A stretch of DNA of 64,000 nt from Porticoccaceae bacterium (GCA_024644595.1 JAHEHL010000002.1:165774-229773), one strand, 5' to 3'. Shown: positions 44,270 to 53,561, counted from the first letter of the stretch. A program made the numbers and translations. The notes: generated from the letters alone by a model not told the origin.

Positions 44270-47200
44270 TCAATTAGTTCCCGTGCTCACTGTGAAACCA
44301 TTGGCCGCCGCATTAACCTGATGCCCATCACTGAAAGTAACCACCTTGGCCTGCGCCGAATAGTTATACACCACGTAGTTTCTGACACTGCCGTTATCAA
44401 ACGCCATCGCCGCTGGATCGTCTGCCGTTAACGCACCGGTTCCGGTGGCCAGCTGGCCGAGAGCGCTGAAGGTATGAATCCAATGATAGGTGTGCGCTTT
44501 CGACTCACCCGCTTCCGGATCGTATGAACTCACCGAGTTGTAATCGGCAATTGCCGCATCCGGAGCAGTCAGAGCCCACAGGTTCCACCAAAGATCTGTC
44601 CATTCATCGCTGCCCAAACCAGACGGCTTGCCATTAGATGATTCGCTCAGACCGAGACTGACATAGTCCGCCATATAGTCCGAGTGCAGCCCCACATGAA
44701 GAATCAGCGGGTTTGCGGGGAGTCCCTGAATACCGAGAATATGCGCATATTTGGGACTAAACCAAGTGGAGAAATCAGCACCGCTACCCCAGATAATGGA
44801 GGTTGTGATCTTGCTATATCCCGCCGGGAAGTTGTCGTAATCAGCACCAACATTGTTGTAACCATCGATGTTATTCCAGTATTCCCAATAGGCTGCGGCA
44901 GTCGAAGCATGCAGATACATTCCTCTCTCCAACAACTCAGTCTTGTTGGTGATCAGTCCATAGAGAACAATCGCGCCGTAAGCGTTGGCTGCCTCAGAGG
45001 TCGATTCATTATTATTGCCCTGCATTGCGTCGCCCTTGCCGTCCGCCCAGGAGAAGCCATTGGCCGGGTCAAAATTACGCAAATAAGGGAATAGCTCATC
45101 GTCGCGTCCACCGGCATAGTCACGAATCAGCATTTCAATAACTGGACCATACTGATCATCGCCACACCAGGCAGCATCAACACGACAAATCTCTGATGCT
45201 GCGCGGACAAAGTAACCATAGTGGAAGTGATGGTCAGCCAGCCGCTGGTGGGAGCCATAGGCCTCTTCGAGACCCAACAGCGTGTTCCATTCATCGTCAT
45301 AGGCGAAATATTTAAAGACATCAAAATCGCCATTGGTGTCAGCGCTAAACCAGTCGCTGAGCTCGTTTTTGAGCCAGTCAATTAGCTGTGTCGCTTCATC
45401 CTGCATTCCGATAGAGTCGGCAATCGCTGCCACTTCTGCGACTTTGCTATAGGCCTTGCCAGACCAGTATGTATCAGTGCTATTAATCCAGTTCGATGCG
45501 CCCAGTGCGACAAAGTTGGTTACCAAACCTTCAAGTGTGGCCTGATCAAAGCTGCCGTTTATCGAGGGCAGACTAGGCAATACACCAACATAAGGCAGCT
45601 GATAATCAAATTGGCTGGTATTGGCAAACTTGACGACACCTCGCGCACTGCGAATTTTATAATCCGATGTAATCTGTGAAGAATTTTTCCAGTGCAATGG
45701 ATGCATACCGACTATGGTATCGACCGCTGCGCCCTGCGCGTCGGTATAGTCGTGGCTTACGGTGACGGTATTAGTCGAACGATCAACCGAATAATCGATA
45801 GCCACAGAAGCAACCACGTTACGCGCCTTAGCAGCGAAGTAGCCGCTCATACTGTCCGATGGCACGCCATTTAACGTCGGGAGATAGACGAGGGTAAGCT
45901 CTTTTGTCGCGTTGCTGATAGTAATTTCACTGCTGGTACTATTAGAGAATGTGGTTGCACCCTCTCCTACCACCAGAAAGTTATTACGTATACCGGCAAT
46001 ATCTGTCCACACCCCCAGGCTGTTATCCTGACTGTAGAACGTTCCCTTAGCGCCGCCATCTGCTTCCTGGGTACGTAATAACAAGTCGCCCACGTAGGCC
46101 TTGAAGTAAACATAGGGTGAACCGTGAACAAAAGTCGCGTCCATAACCGCTTGGTCACCAGATTTCCATTGCACGGTCACTGAACCATCACTATGATCTT
46201 TAAGGTAGGCATTGAGATCAGCGTAGGCCGAGTTGGCTATGGCAACACCTTCAAAGACTTCCTGGAAAGGCTCGGGGCCATCGTATCTAGGGAAGTTGCC
46301 GATAACTTTGAAGCCACCAGGAATACCATTAACACGCGCACCCTTATCACTGATACGAGCACGGATTGGGTCGGGCGTGATATAAGCGGCCTCGTTAAAA
46401 TCACCCACTGTCATCTCGCCAACAAATGGAATCGAGCCCCACCATTTGTGGGTCGGCACGGGTCTGTCCAGCGCAGCGCCAGTGAGTTGAGGATGCATCG
46501 GCGTGGGTGTTCCAGAAGGGATACGTGTGGCGGCATTACAACTAGAGATAGCGGGTTGAACAACACCCGCATTGTAGATCCAGTTGCCATAATCCACGAC
46601 GCAGCGATAGCTGGCTGGATTAACTTTGTCAGCAATACTGCCCGCGCCATACGACGTAATCTCATAGGTGGTTGGATTGGTGGGGTCGACACCCTGGTCA
46701 TCGTCGTAGGTCTCGGTGAACCGTACATTATCAATCTGATAAACCAGGCCTGCGCCAGTCTGGAAGGCGGGGAAGAACACCATCGGTGCGGTAATCGCCG
46801 AAAGATTAATAGCACCACTAGCGGTCAATGAAGTAACCGGGAAATCAATTGACTGCCAATCGCTGCTCGAGGCAATGCCAGGAATGCGCAGCTCTCCAGA
46901 GTTAGCGGTACCACTTTCGACTTTAATATATAAGCCATCTGACAGTGCATTGGCGGCATTTAATATTTTAATGTCGAAGGAGAAACTGCCCTCGGCATAA
47001 CTACTAAGATCAACCGCAGTGGTTGGACCAACCACCAAGCCGGCATGTCCTGCATCGGCCTCGTATGTCACCTGCAGGACATTACCGCGCTCCGCGTCCG
47101 CCACTACAGCCCAGTCAACACTGACGCAGATTTCAGTATTATTGGCTTCGTCAGTACAGTCAGCGTAGCCATTCTTTTCATCGAAGAAAGAGAGCTGGGC

Positions 47201-47857
47201 ATTACCACCCCAGATATCATCCACAACACCGTCTGCAATAACAAAGGTATCAGTACCTGATGGTTCACCGGCATTCGCAGCAGTAATTATTACTGTTCGG
47301 GTGACCTGTGCCGAGTTACCCGCGTCATCAGTTGCCGTGTAGGTCAGCGTATAGGTGCCGACCGCTGTACCAACAGTGCCAATTGTCTCCACATCAACCG
47401 ATGCATCGACTGTGTCGGTTGCTACGACGCCCGCTTCTGAGTAACTACTGCCTTCTTCAATACTCACCTCAGCATCACCGTTCAAAGTGATCTGTGGGTC
47501 AGTGGTATCGGCTACAATAACTATTCTGTTAGCAGTGGCTGTATTACCTGCCGCATCGCTGGCACTATAGGTCAGGGTGTAGCTTCCCGCATCAGTGCCA
47601 ACCTCTCCACTAGTAGTGACGCTCACTGATCCATCATTGGCATCGGAGGCTGTTGCACCGGCATCAGTGTAGCTCGTGCCCTGCTCATGATTAACCGTCT
47701 CTGAACCAGACAGCGTAATCACCGGTGGCGTGGTGTCAGTTGTGACCGGCGGCGTATTGTTTGACGGCGTGGAAGAACCACCACCTCCGCCGCAGGCTTG
47801 CAACGTTAAGGATGTGACCAGAATAGCCATTGCCAGCGATTTTGATGGATAGTACAT
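44270..47857 (-). CDS. GH81 endo-beta-1,3-glucanase (laminarinase) lipoprotein
   Basis: This is a 1195-residue multidomain lipoprotein. The lipobox LQAC (Cys22), followed by GGGGG, points to the outer membrane. Two HYR/DUF5011-like Ig domains follow (about 45-115 and 120-192; TPPVITLSG..., TDPQITLNG...). Next come a beta-sandwich, probably carbohydrate-binding (about 200-385), and the GH81 catalytic region (about 430-1150). GH81 signatures include DDEWNTLLGLEEAYGSHQRLADHHFHYGYFV and NNNESTSEAANAYGAIVLYG with the paired catalytic Glu region. It would cut laminarin at the cell surface, supplying oligosaccharides to the locus at 25-35 kb. Confidence 0.9.
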   Translation of the reverse strand: MYYPSKSLAMAILVTSLTLQACGGGGGSSTPSNNTPPVTTDTTPPVITLSGSETVNHEQGTSYTDAGATASDANDGSVSVTTSGEVGTDAGSYTLTYSASDAAGNTATANRIVIVADTTDPQITLNGDAEVSIEEGSSYSEAGVVATDTVDASVDVETIGTVGTAVGTYTLTYTATDDAGNSAQVTRTVIITAANAGEPSGTDTFVIADGVVDDIWGGNAQLSFFDEKNGYADCTDEANNTEICVSVDWAVVADAERGNVLQVTYEADAGHAGLVVGPTTAVDLSSYAEGSFSFDIKILNAANALSDGLYIKVESGTANSGELRIPGIASSSDWQSIDFPVTSLTASGAINLSAITAPMVFFPAFQTGAGLVYQIDNVRFTETYDDDQGVDPTNPTTYEITSYGAGSIADKVNPASYRCVVDYGNWIYNAGVVQPAISSCNAATRIPSGTPTPMHPQLTGAALDRPVPTHKWWGSIPFVGEMTVGDFNEAAYITPDPIRARISDKGARVNGIPGGFKVIGNFPRYDGPEPFQEVFEGVAIANSAYADLNAYLKDHSDGSVTVQWKSGDQAVMDATFVHGSPYVYFKAYVGDLLLRTQEADGGAKGTFYSQDNSLGVWTDIAGIRNNFLVVGEGATTFSNSTSSEITISNATKELTLVYLPTLNGVPSDSMSGYFAAKARNVVASVAIDYSVDRSTNTVTVSHDYTDAQGAAVDTIVGMHPLHWKNSSQITSDYKIRSARGVVKFANTSQFDYQLPYVGVLPSLPSINGSFDQATLEGLVTNFVALGASNWINSTDTYWSGKAYSKVAEVAAIADSIGMQDEATQLIDWLKNELSDWFSADTNGDFDVFKYFAYDDEWNTLLGLEEAYGSHQRLADHHFHYGYFVRAASEICRVDAAWCGDDQYGPVIEMLIRDYAGGRDDELFPYLRNFDPANGFSWADGKGDAMQGNNNESTSEAANAYGAIVLYGLITNKTELLERGMYLHASTAAAYWEYWNNIDGYNNVGADYDNFPAGYSKITTSIIWGSGADFSTWFSPKYAHILGIQGLPANPLILHVGLHSDYMADYVSLGLSESSNGKPSGLGSDEWTDLWWNLWALTAPDAAIADYNSVSSYDPEAGESKAHTYHWIHTFSALGQLATGTGALTADDPAAMAFDNGSVRNYVVYNYSAQAKVVTFSDGHQVNAAANGFTVSTGTN

Positions 47858-48150
47858 GTGTTAACCTCTTAGGGCCGTCTGCGTTAGTCAGTTTTAAAAC
47901 AAGGCCGCCGATGTTTTCACATGCGTGAGGGGTCGAGTAGCCAAATGCGACCGTGCATGGCTTATTTGCGTTAAACGGTGTCAGGCTTAGGAATCAGCAA
48001 GAGCCGGCCGAAGTTTGAGAGGTCAGTGAAATAAGGCGCAGTTTGACACACGGTGATTTGACTGGAAGAACAAACAGCACCTCTAACCGGCTCTTACGAA
48101 CTGGGACCGCAGCGTCCCCTACTCAGCATGGTGCTGCTCAAGGCGTATTT

Positions 48151-48177
48151 ACTGATGCTGCGCGGATCTTCCATCAT
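48151..48177 (+). repeat. 27-bp exact copy of an internal phoU segment
   Basis: The bases 48151-48177 are identical and in the same orientation to 53713-53739 inside phoU. Similarity stops abruptly on the left and fades within a few bases on the right. In phoU the stretch encodes MMEDPRSIS. Confidence 0.95.
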
Positions 48178-48204
48178 TTAAAGGGGTTAAAGGGGAGTCG
48201 AAGT

Positions 48205-48230
48205 TAGCCACAACCGGATGGTTGTGGCTA
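48205..48230. other. Perfect 11-bp stem-loop
   Basis: TAGCCACAACC (48205-48215) and GGTTGTGGCTA (48220-48230) pair perfectly around the 4-nt loop GGAT, 28 bp after the phoU-like repeat. There is no T-run, so it is not a typical terminator. It could be an RNA-stabilising element. Confidence 0.8.
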
Positions 48231-48281
48231 TATGACGAAGTATAAGACCGCGAAAAGGTAATTCGTACCAGCACTCAACGT

Positions 48282-48300
48282 AAAGCCATTGGCTTTTTCG
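48282..48300 (+). terminator. Short terminator-like stem with T-tail
   Basis: AAAGCC-ATT-GGCTTT is followed by further T (TTTTTCG in all) on the plus strand. The 3-nt loop and 6-bp stem are small, so this is a weak candidate. Confidence 0.35.
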
Positions 48301-48385
48301 CGGCACAACAACCTGTTGTATTCGTCGGTTTAGCCAAATTATTTAAACCCATCAAAATCACTATTAGTGTCAGCGCTAATCCAGC

Positions 48386-51073
48386 CTAGAAGCTCCATTT
48401 AACGTCAATTGCAAGTGCGGTTCCCGGCCTCTCTTCATGGGTTACCACGGCGTTCTGAGTGATTTCAACCTTCTCATCGAGGAGATTTTTAAGCCGCAAC
48501 TTTACCGTAAACTGCTCTGTTGGATAGAAGAAATAGGTCATATCCAACGAGTTAAACGGCTGCTCATAGGCGTCTGGAGATCCATTACGTCCTGCAAAAT
48601 AAAGTCGCTCTCCAAATACGTTGTAGATCAACATGGCGCTGTGGCGGCCGTCCGTAGAGTCGTAGCCGAGCTGAAGATTGACTGCATAGTCGGAAGCTCC
48701 CGCGAGAGGACGCTGAGTATTGGTGGGCGCATCGGCAAACTCGCCAGCAGTCAACTCTGAATCAAGCACAGTAAGGTTGCCGGCAACAAATAGTGTTTCA
48801 AAGCTTTCATCAATGAATCCAAGACCTTTCAGCCACTCCAATTCGACGCCATAAACCATGGAGCTCTCCGCATTGATAATCTCTGTTGCAAGGGCCTCTT
48901 CAAAAGCAGCTGCCTCAAAGAATTCGATCGGGTTCTGGATATCCTTGTAGAACAGCGATGCGGTAAAGTTATCGCCTCCGGCAAAGAACCACTCCGCACG
49001 CAAGTCATAGTTGGTCACCGTGGATGGAATGACATTAGCGTTACCACTGACACGGGCGCCAGTGATAGGATCCAAGTAACTGGAGGGTGTAATTTCACGC
49101 AGGTCTGGCCGCACCAGCGTCTCGCTGAAACCAAAGCGCAGCTGAAAGTCTTCGGCCCAAAAATCAGGTTTGATAAATGTCACCGAAAGCGACGGGTAAA
49201 AATCATCGTCTTTAAAGACTGAATCGAGCAGATTATTTTCATCGCAGCTAATCTGACAACCTTCAAATTTCAGCGGATTCCAAGGAATACCCACCTGGCT
49301 ATAGTCTTCCCAGCGGACGCCGAGTGTGATTCGCCAAGTTTGGTCGAAGAGCATGTCAGCTTTAGCGTAGGCGGAGGTATTTGTGAGCGCTGCAAGATAA
49401 CTCTCACCATTGCTCCCTATTACCGCAACACTAAACTCGTTGTCCGGATTTAAAATCGTCTCGTCACTAAATATCTCAGAGACCATACCAATAGATCGCT
49501 GGGCAACGGATACATCGTCAGTACCCAGACCAAACTCCAACTGCCGATAGGTGCGCACTTTTTGAGAATAGCGATAGCCGCCGGTCAGAGATAGCTCAGC
49601 CGCAGATAACTCAAGAGGCAATGTAAGTTCGTAACCGTAACTTTCAACCTTGTCATCAAGATCAGTAAATCTGAAATCGCCCGCTGATGCAGATGCCTGC
49701 AAGTTTTGTGTCATGACAGCAGTGCTTAGCGGGTCAACCGTGGTCTTGTATAGAATATTGGTTTCGTTAGGGATATCCGTACGCGATGCAGAATCGGAAT
49801 AGAACCAGTCGAACGTCAGCTCGTCGAGCCATACAAACTTATCAAATTCAATAAGGTCGCGAGTGATACCGCCAAAGCGGTGAAAGCCCCGAATCTGATT
49901 GACCGTCATATTGCGCTCTTCAAAGCGGGTTCGATATTGACGGAAGCCCTGGCCATCACTGAGGGGAAAACTCGAGGTATAACTGTCTGTGATTGCTGCA
50001 CTATCGTCAGTATTGCGAAGAAACAAACTGGTTGTCTCAATTCGGTGATCGTCGTACCAGCGCCATCCAAAGCCAGCATTTCCAGTTATATTCACGCTAT
50101 AAGTCGATTCCATCTTGCTCGCGAAAATATCCTCTGGATCACCATATGATCGGTCAACAGAATCCTTATTTTTCCACTCACTGCCGTAGACCGCGCCAAA
50201 AATGAAGCCCAACTCCATCCCGTTTTCGAGGTAAAAATTATTGCCAATATTGGCCTCAATGCTGCCATTGAGATCGTCGTCCTGTGCGGTAATATCGACA
50301 TCGCGGTTCAACTGCAGTGCCAAATCACGATTAATCGCCTCCGCATCGGCCAATGTTTTCGTACCATCGCCAAGATTGATGCGAGCGAGAATATCAATAG
50401 GACTCAATGAGCCACCATACATCTTCACCGCAGACATCAGGCCAACAGGCAAACCGCGCGTACCATCATCTGTTCCCAGATTGTCGTCACTACCACCATT
50501 GTAAGAGAGTACTTCGCCACGGGTATCAAGATTGGTTTTGGTGCCGACCTCCATATTGAACATGAACTGATCGGGAATACTGCGTGTTCGGATATCAATC
50601 AGACCGCCACTAAACGCTGCAGGCATTTCCGCAGAATAGCTTTTTTTAACCGCTATCGATTTGATTATCGAGGTCGGAAAGATATCGAGTGGGATAACAT
50701 TTCGAGTCAAGTCAGGAGAGGGGATCACTGCGCCATTTAACAGTGAGTTTGAATAGCGCTCACCCAGCCCGCGGATAAAAACAAACTTATCATCGACCAG
50801 TGTTACTCCCGGAACACGTCGCAACGCTGAAGCCACTGTGGAATCACCGATTCGACCGATGGTTTCGGAATCAATAATATCGGCGACCACTTCGCTCTCA
50901 AGGCGCTCGACTGCGACGTCATCAGCAGCTGTCTTGAGCTTGGCGAAAGTCACCACTTCCTCGAGTAGCGGCTCATCAGCGATGCTGGGAATTTGCGCGG
51001 AAACAGCGCCGCTAAAACCCAACAGGGTTATGGCCGCTATTTGAGTGCTGAGTAATTTCATTTTATCTATCAT
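48386..51073 (-). CDS. TonB-dependent receptor of a probable Pho-regulated uptake operon
   Basis: I chose the ATG at 51073 (MIDKMKLLSTQ) because AAGG lies 7 nt upstream and a clean signal peptide follows (...GFSGAVSAQ). The 895-residue protein has a TonB-box-like LEEVVTFAKL, a plug domain with RRVPGVTLVDDKFVFIRGLGERYSNSLLNGAVIPSPD and a large barrel ending in aromatic WSF. The GLGERYxxxxLNGxxxPSPxxxRxxxPLDxFP pattern marks a receptor subgroup distinct from the catabolic-cluster receptor at 13441. It is second in an operon after a surface lipoprotein gene whose promoter carries a Pho box. The substrate is unknown; phosphate esters or polyphosphates are plausible. Confidence 0.92.
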   Translation of the reverse strand: MIDKMKLLSTQIAAITLLGFSGAVSAQIPSIADEPLLEEVVTFAKLKTAADDVAVERLESEVVADIIDSETIGRIGDSTVASALRRVPGVTLVDDKFVFIRGLGERYSNSLLNGAVIPSPDLTRNVIPLDIFPTSIIKSIAVKKSYSAEMPAAFSGGLIDIRTRSIPDQFMFNMEVGTKTNLDTRGEVLSYNGGSDDNLGTDDGTRGLPVGLMSAVKMYGGSLSPIDILARINLGDGTKTLADAEAINRDLALQLNRDVDITAQDDDLNGSIEANIGNNFYLENGMELGFIFGAVYGSEWKNKDSVDRSYGDPEDIFASKMESTYSVNITGNAGFGWRWYDDHRIETTSLFLRNTDDSAAITDSYTSSFPLSDGQGFRQYRTRFEERNMTVNQIRGFHRFGGITRDLIEFDKFVWLDELTFDWFYSDSASRTDIPNETNILYKTTVDPLSTAVMTQNLQASASAGDFRFTDLDDKVESYGYELTLPLELSAAELSLTGGYRYSQKVRTYRQLEFGLGTDDVSVAQRSIGMVSEIFSDETILNPDNEFSVAVIGSNGESYLAALTNTSAYAKADMLFDQTWRITLGVRWEDYSQVGIPWNPLKFEGCQISCDENNLLDSVFKDDDFYPSLSVTFIKPDFWAEDFQLRFGFSETLVRPDLREITPSSYLDPITGARVSGNANVIPSTVTNYDLRAEWFFAGGDNFTASLFYKDIQNPIEFFEAAAFEEALATEIINAESSMVYGVELEWLKGLGFIDESFETLFVAGNLTVLDSELTAGEFADAPTNTQRPLAGASDYAVNLQLGYDSTDGRHSAMLIYNVFGERLYFAGRNGSPDAYEQPFNSLDMTYFFYPTEQFTVKLRLKNLLDEKVEITQNAVVTHEERPGTALAIDVKWSF

Positions 51074-51116
51074 GTCTGGACCTTTAGCATTTGGGCTCAA
51101 AAGCATTTTGATATGT

Positions 51117-51143
51117 AAAGGGCGTCGCACTGAGACGCCCTTT
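51117..51143. terminator. Hairpin between the lipoprotein and TonB receptor genes (attenuator-like)
   Basis: AAAGGGCGTC (51117-51126) pairs perfectly with GACGCCCTTT (51134-51143) around 7 nt. On the minus strand the T-tail is short (TTTACAT), and on the plus strand it has five T. It probably lowers receptor expression relative to the lipoprotein or protects the lipoprotein mRNA. Confidence 0.7.
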
Positions 51144-51184
51144 TTAAACGATATGTAGAGAACTAAACTTCAATTCCCGACATG

Positions 51185-52828
51185 TCACTCAAACCACAGT
51201 GGCTGAGCTCGGCGTCCATCGTGCAAGCCATACGTCCAGTCCGCAGTCCAATCATTGTCCGCCGCCACAGCACCGATGATGCTTGAGCCCACGGGTGTTG
51301 GAATAGTTTCCGTACCCACTACCATGTCTGCGACAGGCACCGAGTAGAATCCATCGAGAATCACTAGCTCGGCATTGCTGGCTGCTGTGGGATCATCACC
51401 AGCCTCAGCGGTCTGATAAAGCAGGTTTCCACTCGCCTTCAGCCAATCCGCCGTGGTGGTGCCATTTGGCAGACTGTTGCCTTTGGTCAGGTCTTGGCAG
51501 GCAAGGATCGACGAACTTACTTCTAGATCACCGTCCTGGGCCGCTTGCAGACCCTCGTTGTCTAAACGGAAGCACCAGTTGTAGTCTGGGTCGCCAGTGA
51601 GTTCATCTGGGCCGTAAGATCCGGTGACGATGGCATTCTGAATAATAGGGAAGTGTGCCTCACGGATGCGCAGACCCTGCCCTTCCTCGTGAGTACCAGT
51701 TTGATTCGCCGAAATGATACAGGTCAGGTTTTTAATCGTTGCCTGAGAATTCAAGCCACGAGCGATAAAGTCAGCTATGGTCGCTTCGTCCTTACTGGAA
51801 TAACTGCCAATTCCATCAGACTCAACACAGCGGTTGCCATCGGTTTCAGACTGAATAACCAAGGCATTAGTAATGGTTCCGCGATAGCCCTCGTCGATAT
51901 CAATTGCATCATCACGGACATAGACAGCAACATAGTTAGTGATATCAACTGCGCCACCGAAGAATTCAATGCCGTCATCGTAAACACTGTAAACCTCTAG
52001 ATTCTCTATCAACGTGCCGTTACCCACGGCATTAAAGGCGATGCCGTTAAGCTCGTTACCCGGTGCTACTTCGGCCCCAGTGTGCTTAACAACCAGATAC
52101 TTCATAACGCCTGAGTTATCGGCATTGTTGTCGCCGCCGTAATGACTCTCGCCGACATCGGCCTTACCTTCAGACGCTACATGGCAATCAGATGTGGTGA
52201 CATCTGGATAAGTACCAACGTAAGAACATTTGTTGGTGACGCCAAAGCCATTAATCACGAGGCCACCCCACTCACCTACATCCTCCGCACCAACAGTGCC
52301 AAACACTGCATCAGTCTGAGATGTCAGAGTGATTGGCTCGGCTTTAGTGCCATTGGCGCGCAACTGTGAGCCACGGTTAATGACCATAAAATCATCAGCG
52401 CTTCGGAAAGCAAGAGTAGCACCTGCTGCAATTGTCAGGACCGGTCCATCACCGCCCTCCGAAAGACCAGCAGCAGACAATTCAGCATCGGTGGCATAGT
52501 CAACACCAACCACCAAACTGCCCTCGAAGACGTGTACACCATCTCCAATATTAGGGACGGCCAAGTCAAACGTTAAAGGGTTATCGATATCGACAAAACC
52601 TTTCGAATAGATACAGTTGGTACCATCATAGGAACCTTGCGATACGGTGCCCGCCAACGTGTAGGATGCGCAGGTTACTTCTGTATTAGTAGCCCCCTGA
52701 TTAGTGATATTAGTCACTGTGTCGCCAATAGCCGTTTCATTGGTTGGAGCAATATTGATATCTCCACCGCCACAGCCCGTCAGCACTATGGCAACTGAAC
52801 TGGATATAAGTAATTTGTTAATGGACAT
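51185..52828 (-). CDS. Surface lipoprotein with parallel beta-helix-like repeats, partner of the TonB receptor
   Basis: The 547-residue protein has a GGGAG ribosome site and a lipobox LTGC (Cys19) followed by GGG, so outer-membrane sorting is expected. After a 70-residue leader the sequence is rich in short beta-turn repeats (TLAFRSADDFMVINRGSQLRANGTKAEPITLTS; VVKHTGAEVAPGNELNGIAFNAVGNGTLIENLEVYSVYDDGIEFFGG), as in right-handed beta-helices. I see no pectate-lyase or other catalytic signature. Similar lipoproteins sit next to TonB receptors in many proteobacteria, suggesting a substrate-capturing role like SusD. A Pho box array lies 62-99 bp before the start. Confidence 0.8.
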   Translation of the reverse strand: MSINKLLISSSVAIVLTGCGGGDINIAPTNETAIGDTVTNITNQGATNTEVTCASYTLAGTVSQGSYDGTNCIYSKGFVDIDNPLTFDLAVPNIGDGVHVFEGSLVVGVDYATDAELSAAGLSEGGDGPVLTIAAGATLAFRSADDFMVINRGSQLRANGTKAEPITLTSQTDAVFGTVGAEDVGEWGGLVINGFGVTNKCSYVGTYPDVTTSDCHVASEGKADVGESHYGGDNNADNSGVMKYLVVKHTGAEVAPGNELNGIAFNAVGNGTLIENLEVYSVYDDGIEFFGGAVDITNYVAVYVRDDAIDIDEGYRGTITNALVIQSETDGNRCVESDGIGSYSSKDEATIADFIARGLNSQATIKNLTCIISANQTGTHEEGQGLRIREAHFPIIQNAIVTGSYGPDELTGDPDYNWCFRLDNEGLQAAQDGDLEVSSSILACQDLTKGNSLPNGTTTADWLKASGNLLYQTAEAGDDPTAASNAELVILDGFYSVPVADMVVGTETIPTPVGSSIIGAVAADNDWTADWTYGLHDGRRAQPLWFE

Positions 52829-52889
52829 TAAAAACTCCCGATAAATTTGTATTTAGGTTTTGATCGAGAGGGAATTTAACAGGCATTAA

Positions 52890-52927
52890 TGACGTTTCAG
52901 TGAAGAGCTAGTGACAGTTTTGTGACA
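52890..52927 (-). promoter_or_regulatory. Pho box array upstream of the lipoprotein-TonB receptor operon
   Basis: On the minus strand, TGTCA half-sites lie at 52923-52927 and 52912-52916, and two degenerate ones (CTTCA, CGTCA) at 52901-52905 and 52890-52894. All are spaced exactly 11 bp. A TTAAAT -10-like box follows about 10 bp downstream, the usual layout of PhoB-activated promoters. Confidence 0.8.
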
Positions 52928-53153
52928 GTTAATGCCATCAACTAGCACACCTAGCACCATGAAATTGCAGGGGCGAGATAATCTCGCACCAATTTAAAAC
53001 AGTGCCTAAGCTGAACTTGGCATAAGGGTTGTGAATCTATTAAGTTTGGAGGTCAAAGCAGTTATTGGCATGCCACTTGCTTAACTCGATATGCACGAGT
53101 CAATCGACAGAGGTCTCTCTGACGATTTTTTTCAGGACGAACGAAGGCCAAAA

Positions 53154-53561
53154 ATGATGAAGTATTATTCCCGCCGCTGGATCAAACCCACTGATTTAAA
53201 CCCTGCCCAGCGCCTCTTTGGCGGCACAGCGATGGCATGGATGGATGAGGAGGCTGCCATTTTCGCCGCCTGCCAAATGGGTACCGATAAAATTGTTACA
53301 AAGTTTATTTCAGAAATTAATTTCCAAGCACCTGCCAAAGTGGGGGATGTAATTGAATTTGGCTTGGCGGTCAGAGACTATGGGCGGACCTCTCTGACAG
53401 TCTCTTGCGAGCTTCGAGAGAAAAAGACCGGCACAGTCATTATGAGCGTTGAACGAATTGTATTTGTTGCTCTCGATGAAGCAGGTTTACCAACGCCTCA
53501 TAAAACATACCTTGAGACGCGCAGCGGGGCCGATAACAAACGAAACAAGTGTCCGGTCTAG
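53154..53561 (+). CDS. Hotdog-fold acyl-CoA thioesterase (YciA-like)
   Basis: I favour the ATG at 53154 (MMKYYSRRW) because GAAGG lies 7-8 nt upstream; an ATG at 53091 adds 21 unmatched residues. The 135-residue protein shows the hotdog thioesterase pattern N-x-x-x-R-L-F-G-G (LNPAQRLFGGTAMAWMDEEAAIFA) with the catalytic Asp in AWMDEEA. DFxAPAKVGDVIEF-like and SVERIVFVALDE segments follow. It hydrolyses acyl-CoAs to free acids. It is divergent from the Pho-regulated lipoprotein operon and convergent with phoU. No Pho box faces it. Confidence 0.88.
   Translation: MMKYYSRRWIKPTDLNPAQRLFGGTAMAWMDEEAAIFAACQMGTDKIVTKFISEINFQAPAKVGDVIEFGLAVRDYGRTSLTVSCELREKKTGTVIMSVERIVFVALDEAGLPTPHKTYLETRSGADNKRNKCPV

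Larger units (their letters stand above)
47858..48385. other. 528-bp intergenic region with phoU-derived repeat, hairpin and terminator-like stem
   Basis: This holds the promoter of the leftward GH81 gene and the 3' side of the leftward TonB receptor gene. Between them are a 27-bp copy of phoU sequence (48151-48177), a direct TTAAAGGGG repeat, a perfect 11-bp hairpin and a short T-tailed stem. No protein-coding frame is convincing. Confidence 0.6.

Noticed and set aside
46193-46831. 212-codon plus-strand frame opposite GH81
   Set aside because: It mirrors the coding constraints of the GH81 gene and has no recognisable protein features.
48043-48063. TTGACA and TTGACT upstream of the phoU-like repeat as a Pho box or strong promoter
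   Set aside because: The TGAC motifs are 15 bp apart, and the TTGACA has no good -10 at 16-18 bp. Only a weak promoter reading is kept as part of a hypothesis.
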